From contig CACXHH010000075.1 of assembly GCA_902767455.1 (NCBI GenBank), positions 1 to 20,239 on the forward strand: a DNA stretch of 20,239 nt, in the 5' to 3' direction. The notes under the pieces were generated by a model. It did not search any database and was not told where the DNA came from. It saw only the letters and a program-made list of their open reading frames with translations. This document shows, one piece after another, positions 14,580 through 20,239 of the stretch. The stretch's first letter is position 1, and each line of letters begins with the position of its first letter. This stretch comes from an uncultured Eubacteriales bacterium (GTDB taxonomy: Bacteria; Bacillota; Clostridia; Christensenellales; Borkfalkiaceae). Both the position numbers and the translations under genes were made by a program.

Positions 14580-15893
14580 ATGAATTATCTTTCCCCAAGA
14601 CAGATAGTAGCCGAACTCGATAAATATATCATCGGTCAGGAAAAGGCGAAAAAAGAAGTTTCGGTGGCTCTTCGCAACCGTTACAGAAGGAGCAAACTTC
14701 CCGTCGAAGTTCAGGACGAAATAACGCCTAAAAATATTATAATGAAGGGTCCCACCGGCGTAGGTAAGACGGAGATAGCAAGGCGTCTTGCTAAGCTCGT
14801 CCGCGCGCCGTTTATCAAAGTCGAAGCGACGAAGTTTACTGAAGTAGGTTACGTCGGCAGAGATTGCGAATCTATGATACGCGATCTCGTCGAGTGTTCC
14901 GTTCGTTTTGTCAGAGAAGAGAAGATGCGCGACGTTTCCGTTCGCGCCGAAACTCAGGCAAAGAGAAAGGTTTTGAAAACTCTTTACGACGTAATGCGTC
15001 TTGAAAAGGGCGAAACTCCCGAAGAAGTTTTCAGAACGCAACTCGAAAGCGATTTTGAAGCGGGCAAATACGATAACACTCTTATCGATATAGACATAGT
15101 CGACGCGCCCAAGAGCATGGAAATAGTCCCGGGAAGCGGCACCGAGATAAATCTCGGTTCGATTTTCGGCGAGATAATGCCCAAAAAGAAAAAGAAAAAA
15201 CGCGTTTCGGTTAAGGAAGCCGTAAAGATATACGCCGAAGAAGAAGGTGCGCGCCTTATAGACGAAGACGCCGTCGTTGCCGAAGGCGTTCGCAGAGCCG
15301 AACAGGAAGGCATAATCTTTATCGACGAAATAGACAAGATCGCGAGCAAGTCGAAAACGGGCGGCGCGGACGTTTCGAGAGAGGGCGTTCAGAGAGATAT
15401 TCTTCCCATCGTCGAAGGTTCGACCGTTGTCACCAAATACGGCACCGTCAAGACCGATTATATACTTTTCATAGCGGCGGGCGCTTTCCATATCGCCGCC
15501 GTGGAAGACCTTATCCCCGAACTTCAGGGAAGATTCCCCATAATCGTCGAGTTGCAGAGCCTTACGAAAGAAGATTTCGTGAAGATACTCACCGTTCCGG
15601 AAAACGCCATCACCAAACAATACGCAACGCTTCTTTCCGTCGACAACATAAATCTGTCTTTTGCCGACGACGCTATCGAAGAAATAGCCGAAATGTGCGT
15701 CGAGATGAACGCCACGCAGGAAGATATCGGCGCGAGAAGGCTTCATACCATAATGGAAAACCTTCTCGAAGATATCTCTTTCAACGCCGACGGCACGCAC
15801 CCGATGATAGATCTTACCATCGACAAAAAGTACGTCGAAGAGCATCTTTTCGAGGGCGTAGAACGCAGAAATCTCAAAAAGTTTATTCTTTGA
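14580..15893 (+). CDS. hslU: ATP-dependent protease ATPase subunit HslU (ClpY/CodX)
   Basis: HslU is the hexameric AAA+ unfoldase that feeds proteins into HslV. The 437 residues show SPRQIVAELDKYIIGQ at the N terminus, Walker A GPTGVGKT (57-64), the pore loop GYVGRD (90-95), an inserted I domain at about 110-240 with a lysine run (202-207), Walker B IIFIDEID (245-252), the sensor-2 region DIGARRLHT (382-390), and the C-terminal tail NLKKFIL that docks into HslV pockets. It is complete. A very strong AAGGAGG lies within the last codons of hslV, seven bases before the ATG. codY, its neighbour in Bacillus, is absent; hisS follows after 44 bases. Confidence 0.98.
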   Translation: MNYLSPRQIVAELDKYIIGQEKAKKEVSVALRNRYRRSKLPVEVQDEITPKNIIMKGPTGVGKTEIARRLAKLVRAPFIKVEATKFTEVGYVGRDCESMIRDLVECSVRFVREEKMRDVSVRAETQAKRKVLKTLYDVMRLEKGETPEEVFRTQLESDFEAGKYDNTLIDIDIVDAPKSMEIVPGSGTEINLGSIFGEIMPKKKKKKRVSVKEAVKIYAEEEGARLIDEDAVVAEGVRRAEQEGIIFIDEIDKIASKSKTGGADVSREGVQRDILPIVEGSTVVTKYGTVKTDYILFIAAGAFHIAAVEDLIPELQGRFPIIVELQSLTKEDFVKILTVPENAITKQYATLLSVDNINLSFADDAIEEIAEMCVEMNATQEDIGARRLHTIMENLLEDISFNADGTHPMIDLTIDKKYVEEHLFEGVERRNLKKFIL

Positions 15894-15937
15894 TACCGAA
15901 TAACGCTTGAAACCGCAAATTTTACCGAGGTGAAAAA

Positions 15938-17179
15938 ATGGTCAATATCCCAAAAGGAACGAAAGACGTTCTGCCCGACGAGTCTTATAAATGGCACTAC
16001 GTGGAAAAAGTCGTCCGCGACGTTGCCGATAAATACAACGCGAAAGAGATCCGCACTCCGACCTTCGAGCACACGGAACTTTTCCTGCGCGGCGTCGGCG
16101 ACACGACCGATATCGTCAACAAGGAAATGTATACCTTTACCGATAAGGGCGACAGGAGCATTACTTTAAAACCCGAAGGCACGGCGGGCGTTGCCAGAGC
16201 GTTTATCGAAAACGGGCTTAAAAACAGCGCTATGCCTTTAAAAATGTATTATATCACGCCCGTATTCAGATACGAGCGTCCGCAGGCGGGCAGGCTTCGC
16301 GAACACCACCAGTTCGGCGTTGAGTTTTACGGCTCTTCGTCCGCCGATACCGACGCGGAAGTCATTTTGCTTGCCTACGACATTTTAACGGCTTTGAATT
16401 TAAAAGTAAAACTCAATATAAACAGCATGGGCTGTCCTAAATGCCGAGCCGAGTACAACAAGGCTTTGAGAGAGTTTTTTGCCGACAAAAAAGATAGACT
16501 TTGCGAAACGTGTCTTACCAGACTTGAAAAGAACCCGTTGAGAATTCTCGACTGTAAAGTCGATACCTGTAAGGAAACCGTAAAGGACGCGCCCAAGATA
16601 ACCGATTTCTTGTGCGACGATTGCCGCGAGCATTTTGAAAAGCTGAAAAAGCTTCTTACCGCCGCGGGGCTCGAATACACCGTAAACCCGCTTATCGTCC
16701 GCGGGCTCGACTATTACACCCGTACCGTATTCGAGTTCGTGACGGACAGTCTCGGCTCTCAGGGCACCGTTTGCGGCGGCGGGAGATACGATAACCTTAT
16801 CGGTCAGTTAGGCGGCGGCGATACCCCGGGCGTAGGATTCGGAATGGGGCTTGAACGCGTTCTTATGTTAATGGAAGCTACCGGCGTCGAAATACCCAAG
16901 GAAAACTCCGTCGATATTTACTTTGCAACGATGGGCGAAAAAGCTTACGAAAAGGCTTTCGCTCTTTCTTCCGCGTTAAGGCGTAAAGGCGTTAAATGCG
17001 AAATCGACCACATGGAAAGAAGCGTCAAGGCTCAGTTCAAATATTCCGACAAGATAGGCGCGAAATACGTTGCCACAATCGGCGACAACGAACTCGAAAA
17101 AGGCGAAGTCGCTCTCAAAAAGATGTCAGACGGCTCGCTTGAAACTGTTTCTCTCGACGGCTTCGTCGAACGCTTTTAA
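15938..17179 (+). CDS. hisS: Histidyl-tRNA synthetase
   Basis: HisRS charges tRNA-His with histidine; it is a dimeric class II enzyme. The 413 residues start with IPKGTKDVLPDES, followed by LKPEGTAGVARA (78-89), motif 2 FRYERPQAGRLREHHQF (110-126), the histidine-specific RGLDYYTRTVFEF (255-267), motif 3 GFGMGLERVL (300-309), and an anticodon-binding domain from about 325. The middle insertion holds eight cysteines in four pairs (166/169, 189/192, 206/211, 226/229), which could bind metal. A good GAGGTG lies six bases before ATG 15938. No T-box or other long leader fits into the 44-base gap, so it is probably co-transcribed with hslU. A strong terminator follows; aspS, a frequent neighbour, is not there. 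Confidence 0.98.
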   Translation: MVNIPKGTKDVLPDESYKWHYVEKVVRDVADKYNAKEIRTPTFEHTELFLRGVGDTTDIVNKEMYTFTDKGDRSITLKPEGTAGVARAFIENGLKNSAMPLKMYYITPVFRYERPQAGRLREHHQFGVEFYGSSSADTDAEVILLAYDILTALNLKVKLNINSMGCPKCRAEYNKALREFFADKKDRLCETCLTRLEKNPLRILDCKVDTCKETVKDAPKITDFLCDDCREHFEKLKKLLTAAGLEYTVNPLIVRGLDYYTRTVFEFVTDSLGSQGTVCGGGRYDNLIGQLGGGDTPGVGFGMGLERVLMLMEATGVEIPKENSVDIYFATMGEKAYEKAFALSSALRRKGVKCEIDHMERSVKAQFKYSDKIGAKYVATIGDNELEKGEVALKKMSDGSLETVSLDGFVERF

Positions 17180-17201
17180 ATCGAAAAAAAATCAATAAAT
17201 C

Positions 17202-17249
17202 AATCGACCTTTATTGCTCTTTATACGAGAGTGAAAAGGTCGATTTTTT
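17202..17249 (+). terminator. Intrinsic terminator after hisS
   Basis: AATCGACCTTT (17202-17212) pairs perfectly with AAAGGTCGATT (17235-17245), and an inner CTCT/AGAG stem closes the loop. The stem runs into TTTTTT. It lies 22 bases after the hisS stop and closes the long run of genes from comM. Confidence 0.92.
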
Positions 17250-17375
17250 ATCGTTATTTTATGAAACAAATTTCATATTTAACTTTAATTATCCCGCATG
17301 ACAAGCGGAATTATGGATTTTTAAAAATTTATGGCGAAATTATTCGACAAAAAATTTAAAACGCGCTTTTTTGTA
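17250..17375. other. AT-rich spacer with two minor inverted repeats
   Basis: This stretch between the hisS terminator and the hydC promoter holds no gene that I can support. ATGAAA-CAAA-TTTCAT (17261-17276) is a perfect 6+6 inverted repeat. TAATT-ATC-CCGC (17286-17297) can pair with GCGG-AATTA (17305-17313) around a seven-base loop, with TTTTT starting five bases later; this could be a weak second terminator. Neither is strong evidence of function. Confidence 0.4.
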
Positions 17376-17404
17376 TTGACTTAAAGAAATGTTTTTGATA
17401 AAAT
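17376..17404 (+). promoter_or_regulatory. Promoter of the hydrogenase operon
   Basis: TTGACT (17376-17381) and TAAAAT (17399-17404) are separated by 17 bases, each with five of six consensus matches. Transcription would start near 17411, giving a leader of about 44 bases to hydC. Confidence 0.85.
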
Positions 17405-17424
17405 ATCAAAGATAAAAATTTATC
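17394..17424. promoter_or_regulatory. Two abutting palindromes over the -10 box, operator-like
   Basis: TTTGATA-AAA-TATCAAA (17394-17410) is a perfect 7+7 inverted repeat that covers the whole -10 box. It is followed directly by GATAAA-AA-TTTATC (17411-17424), a 6+6 inverted repeat at the transcription start. Both carry GATA/TATC arms. A protein bound here would block RNA polymerase. Rex would suit an NADH-oxidising operon, but the spacing differs from the 18-base Rex site, so no regulator is named. Confidence 0.5.
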
Positions 17425-17441
17425 GAAAACTTTGCTTTCGA
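17423..17441 (+). other. Small 5'-leader hairpin before the hydC ribosome site
   Basis: TCGAAA pairs with TTTCGA around a seven-base loop and ends four bases before GGAGG. It may stabilise the message or keep the ribosome site open; this is inferred. Confidence 0.35.
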
Positions 17442-17454
17442 CAACGGAGGATCT

Positions 17455-17958
17455 ATGAATCAAAAAATCGTGATACCGTTTGACGGTACTCCCGAACAGG
17501 AAAAGCAGTTGAGAGCCGAGCTCGCCGAACTCAAAAACGTTCCCGGCGGTCTTATGCCCGCTCTTCAAAAGGCTCAAGGCATCTACGGATATCTTCCCAA
17601 AGAAGTTATGATCATCATAGCCGAAGAATTATCCGTTCCGCTTTCAGAAGTTTACGGCGTTGCTACGTTCTACGCTCAGTTTTCTTTAACGCCCAAGGGC
17701 AAGTATCAGATAGGCGTTTGCTTAGGTACGGCTTGCTACGTTAAAGGCTCCGGCGATATCTACAACGAACTCGTCAAAGAACTCGGCATCGAAAGCGGCG
17801 GCGTAACTCCCGATAAGATGTTTTCGCTCGACGCCACTCGCTGCATAGGCTGCTGCGGTCTTGCGCCCGTCATGTCCATCAACGGCGAAGTATACGGTAA
17901 TCTTACGACCAAATCGGTCGCCGGCATTATCGAAAAGTATAAACAGCTTGAAGGTTAA
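17455..17958 (+). CDS. hydC: NuoE/HydC-like [2Fe-2S] subunit of an NADH-linked hydrogenase complex
   Basis: The 167-residue protein has the helical N-terminal region of NuoE-type subunits (GGLMPALQKAQGIYGYLPKE, 31-50), then GVATFYAQFSLTPKGKY, then a thioredoxin-fold domain with cluster ligands C89 and C94 (CLGTAC) and C130 and C134 (CIGCC). Such subunits hold one [2Fe-2S] cluster and sit next to the flavin subunit. In HydABC-type [FeFe] hydrogenases this is the small subunit; the alternative is the NuoE of a soluble formate dehydrogenase or NADH dehydrogenase. The next genes, a NuoF-like hydB and a hydA-like start, favour a hydrogenase. ATG 17455 has a strong GGAGG five bases upstream. It is the first gene of the operon, under a promoter with operator-like palindromes. 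Confidence 0.92.
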   Translation: MNQKIVIPFDGTPEQEKQLRAELAELKNVPGGLMPALQKAQGIYGYLPKEVMIIIAEELSVPLSEVYGVATFYAQFSLTPKGKYQIGVCLGTACYVKGSGDIYNELVKELGIESGGVTPDKMFSLDATRCIGCCGLAPVMSINGEVYGNLTTKSVAGIIEKYKQLEG

Positions 17959-17969
17959 CGGAGGATATC

Positions 17970-18275
17970 ATGAACGTAAACGAACTCAACGCATTAAGAG
18001 CTAAGATGCACAAACAGTTTATCAACCGTCAACCCGCCAACGATACGACCGCTATGTTCTACGTCGGAATAGGCGAAAACGGTATCACGAAGGACGCGAA
18101 AGCTCTTCTCAACGCCCTTATCGAAACCGTTGCCGAAAAATATTCCAACAACGCGCTTGCAATGTTCGACGCAAACCTTGCAAAAGGCGTCAAGGTCGTA
18201 AACGGCAAAGGCGAAAAATATTACGAAAACGCTACGACTTCGGAAGTTGCCGCTATCGTTGACGAAAGTCTTTAA
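17970..18275 (+). CDS. Cysteine-free thioredoxin-fold ferredoxin-like protein in the hydrogenase operon
   Basis: The 101-residue product is a small soluble protein with a strong GGAGG five bases before ATG 17970. Clostridial hydrogenase operons often encode a [2Fe-2S] thioredoxin-fold protein of about 120 residues at this spot. The start (NVNELNALRAKMHKQF), a strand-turn-helix (FYVGIGENGITKDAKALLNAL, 30-50) and the end (TTSEVAAIVDESL) follow that pattern as I know it. However, the usual Cys position after GxG is occupied by EN, the second Cys pair region is shortened, and there is no cysteine anywhere. It therefore cannot hold the cluster in the usual way. The frame is open and codon use is like that of its neighbours, so it looks expressed, perhaps as a structural subunit. 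The family assignment rests on pattern and position. Confidence 0.7.
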   Translation: MNVNELNALRAKMHKQFINRQPANDTTAMFYVGIGENGITKDAKALLNALIETVAEKYSNNALAMFDANLAKGVKVVNGKGEKYYENATTSEVAAIVDESL

Positions 18276-18292
18276 TAGGAGAATACGCTCAT

Positions 18293-20098
18293 ATGTACAG
18301 AACTCATATATTAGTATGCGGCGGTACCGGTTGTACGTCGAACAAATCTTTCAAAATCGTAGAAGAACTCCACAAACAGCTTACCGAACGTAATCTTAAC
18401 GACGAAGTTAAGGTTATTACGACGGGTTGCTTCGGTCTTTGCGCCAAAGGCCCCATCATGGTAGTATACCCCGAAGGTACGTTCTATCATTCGGTCAAAG
18501 CCGAAGACGTAACCGAAATAATCGAAACGCACGTTATCGGCGGAAAGCCCGTTGACAGGCTTTTGCACCGTGAAAACGACGGTACGGTCGTAGACTCCTT
18601 AAAAGATACCGAGTTTATGAAAAAGCAAGTCCGTCTTGCTCTCCGTAACTGCGGCGTTATCGATCCCGAAAACATAGAAGAATACATCGGACGAGACGGT
18701 TATCAGGCTCTTGCCAAAGTCCTTACGCAGATGACTCCGCAGGACGTTATCGACACTATCCTTGCCTCAGGTCTTCGCGGCAGGGGCGGCGCGGGCTTCC
18801 CGACCGGTCTTAAATGGAAATTCGCAAAAGCAAGCGAAGGTCCTGTCAAATACGTCTGCTGCAACGCCGACGAAGGCGACCCCGGCGCGTTCATGGACAG
18901 AAGCGTTCTTGAAGGCGATCCGCACGTCGTCATCGAGGCTATGGCTATCGCGGCTTACGCTATCGGTTCCAATCAAGGCTACGTTTACATAAGAGCCGAA
19001 TATCCTATCGCCGTTCAAAGGCTTCAGAAAGCTATCAATCAGGCTAAGGAATACGGAATGCTCGGCAAGAACATTTTCGGCACGGGCTTTGATTTCGATC
19101 TCGAAATCCGTCTTGGCGCGGGCGCTTTCGTCTGCGGCGAAGAAACCGCTCTTATGACTTCTATCGAAGGCAAGCGCGGCGAACCCAGACCCAGACCTCC
19201 TTTCCCTGCCATCAAAGGTCTTTTCGGCAAACCGACTATCCTGAATAACGTCGAAACTTACGCCAACGTTCCGCAGATCATATTAAAAGGCGCCGAATGG
19301 TTCTCTTCCATCGGTACCGAAAAGAGCAAGGGCACCAAGGTATTCGCTCTCGGCGGAAAGATCGTAAACACGGGGCTCGTCGAAGTTCCTATGGGAACTA
19401 CGCTCCGCGAAGTCGTTTACGAAATAGGCGGCGGTATCCCGGGCGGCAAGAAGTTCAAAGCGGCTCAAACCGGCGGTCCTTCCGGCGGTTGTATCCCCGT
19501 TGAACATCTCGACGTTCCCATCGACTACGATAACCTTATCGCTATCGGCTCGATGATGGGCTCGGGCGGCCTTATAGTTATGGACGAAGATAACTGTATG
19601 GTCGACATAGCTAAATTCTTCCTTGAATTCACCGTTGACGAATCTTGCGGTAAATGTACTCCTTGCCGTATCGGCAACAAGAGATTGTTGGAGCTTTTGA
19701 CCAAAGTCACCGAAGGCACGGCAACGCTCGAAGATCTCGACAAAATGGAAGAACTCTGCTACTATATCAAAGCAAATTCTCTCTGCGGTCTTGGTCAGAC
19801 GGCTCCTAACCCCGTTCTTTCCACTTTGAGATACTTCAGGGACGAGTACGTAGCTCACGTCGTAGACAAAACCTGCCCCGCAGGCGTCTGCAAAAAGCTT
19901 TTGAAATATTCTATCGACAAAGAAAAATGTATCGGTTGCGGTATGTGCGCCAAGAAGTGCCCCGCCGAAGCTATTTCGAGAACCGATTACACTGCTCCCG
20001 GTCATAAACTCGCGTCTATGGCTATCGACAGCGAAAAATGCGTTAAATGCGGTGCGTGCATTTCCACTTGTAAGTTCGGCGCCGTAAAGAAAGGTTAA
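18293..20098 (+). CDS. hydB: NuoF/HydB-like NADH-binding flavoprotein subunit
   Basis: The 601 residues form the NADH-oxidising, FMN-bearing subunit of a HydABC-type complex. An N-terminal thioredoxin-fold [2Fe-2S] domain has C9, C14, C46 and C50. The NuoF core has GLRGRGGAGFPTGLKW (160-175), NADEGDPGAFMDR (191-203), GAGAFVCGEETAL (275-287) and the [4Fe-4S] site ESCGKCTPCRIG (450-461; C452, C455, C458, with C498). A C-terminal ferredoxin domain has two full CxxCxxCxxxC sets (C546-C556 and C583-C593) for two [4Fe-4S] clusters. This three-part layout is that of HydB in multimeric, often electron-bifurcating hydrogenases, not of plain NuoF. Complexes of this kind pass electrons among NADH, ferredoxin and H2 in the cytoplasm. 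AGGAGA lies 11 bases before ATG 18293. The next gene starts 15 bases after the stop. Confidence 0.95.
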   Translation: MYRTHILVCGGTGCTSNKSFKIVEELHKQLTERNLNDEVKVITTGCFGLCAKGPIMVVYPEGTFYHSVKAEDVTEIIETHVIGGKPVDRLLHRENDGTVVDSLKDTEFMKKQVRLALRNCGVIDPENIEEYIGRDGYQALAKVLTQMTPQDVIDTILASGLRGRGGAGFPTGLKWKFAKASEGPVKYVCCNADEGDPGAFMDRSVLEGDPHVVIEAMAIAAYAIGSNQGYVYIRAEYPIAVQRLQKAINQAKEYGMLGKNIFGTGFDFDLEIRLGAGAFVCGEETALMTSIEGKRGEPRPRPPFPAIKGLFGKPTILNNVETYANVPQIILKGAEWFSSIGTEKSKGTKVFALGGKIVNTGLVEVPMGTTLREVVYEIGGGIPGGKKFKAAQTGGPSGGCIPVEHLDVPIDYDNLIAIGSMMGSGGLIVMDEDNCMVDIAKFFLEFTVDESCGKCTPCRIGNKRLLELLTKVTEGTATLEDLDKMEELCYYIKANSLCGLGQTAPNPVLSTLRYFRDEYVAHVVDKTCPAGVCKKLLKYSIDKEKCIGCGMCAKKCPAEAISRTDYTAPGHKLASMAIDSEKCVKCGACISTCKFGAVKKG

Positions 20099-20113
20099 GG
20101 GGAGGACAATAAA

Positions 20114-20239
20114 ATGATTAATCTTAAGATCAACAATATTCCCGTTACCGTTCCCGAGGGGACGACTATTCTCGAAGCCGCTAAAATCGCAGGCATCAAA
20201 ATACCTACTCTTTGCTATATGAAAGACATCAACGCTATC
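20114..20239 (+). CDS. hydA: HydA-like [FeFe]-hydrogenase catalytic subunit, first 42 codons (runs off the right edge)
   Basis: ATG 20114 follows a strong GGGGAGG and opens a frame that stays open to the window end. The 42 residues form the start of a plant-type [2Fe-2S] ferredoxin domain: INLKINNIPVTVPEGTTIL, EAAKIAGIKIPTLCYMKDIN, with the first cluster cysteine at residue 34. This start is shared by HydA of clostridial hydrogenases and by NuoG or FdhA-type subunits. The TLCYMKDIN wording and the hydC-hydB context favour HydA. The H-cluster motifs that would prove it lie outside the window. Confidence 0.75.
   Translation, partial: MINLKINNIPVTVPEGTTILEAAKIAGIKIPTLCYMKDINAI

Noticed and set aside
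14535..15845. Open reading frame of 436 codons antisense to hslU
   Set aside because: Same reason: full overlap with a complete hslU, no ribosome site and no recognisable domain.
15894..15937. T-box riboswitch before hisS
   Set aside because: The gap is only 44 bases, too short for a T-box, and no specifier or antiterminator sequence is seen.
17394..17410. Rex or FNR site at the hydrogenase promoter
   Set aside because: The palindrome is perfect, but its centre is three bases (or five between TTGAT and ATCAA), whereas the Rex site is 18 bases with a four-base centre and FNR has four bases between its arms. Reported only as an unnamed operator.

Overview
The window reads as a chromosomal segment of a Gram-positive anaerobe, most likely an uncultured Clostridia-type Bacillota. 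The evidence is the Firmicutes-style order dprA-topA-trmFO-hslV-hslU, the folate-type TrmFO, clear Shine-Dalgarno sequences on many genes, standard sigma-A-like promoters, a DUF421/DUF4363 pair, and an NADH-linked [FeFe]-hydrogenase operon of the kind found in fermenting clostridia. Genus cannot be told from the sequence. Base composition and codon use look uniform, and I see no insertion sequence, phage gene or CRISPR array.

Layout. Positions 1-449 (minus) hold the N-terminal part of a MATE-family transporter. It lies downstream of a short leader ORF and a small array of hairpins (about 520-584). Next is a complete tRNA-Leu(GAG) on the minus strand with its own promoter, 5' hairpin and terminator. 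A small acidic two-helix membrane protein (879-1376, plus) is transcribed divergently from it and ends at an intrinsic terminator. The nucleotide-excision-repair pair uvrB-uvrA (1571-6398) follows and ends at a bidirectional terminator. Convergent to it are a DUF421 membrane protein and an overlapping DUF4363 protein (6449-7503, minus).

From 7712 to 17179 (plus) is a long run of housekeeping and DNA-processing genes: a ComM/YifB AAA+ ATPase, a divergent DprA, topoisomerase I, TrmFO, the HslVU protease and histidyl-tRNA synthetase. Spacing is tight and some genes overlap. The run starts at one strong promoter and ends at one strong terminator. The Bacillus equivalent carries xerC/codV between trmFO and hslV and codY after hslU; both are absent here.

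From 17376 to the right edge is the start of an electron-carrier/hydrogenase operon: hydC (NuoE-like), a 101-residue protein, hydB (NuoF-like) and the first 42 codons of what looks like hydA. The 101-residue protein has the shape of the thioredoxin-fold [2Fe-2S] subunit often encoded at this position, but it contains no cysteine at all. The operon promoter carries two abutting palindromes, one over the -10 box.

The most interesting items are the cysteine-free ferredoxin-like subunit, the operator-like palindromes ahead of hydC, the tandem hairpin array beside tRNA-Leu, a possible LexA box inside the uvrB promoter, and a possible N-terminal-serine HslV.
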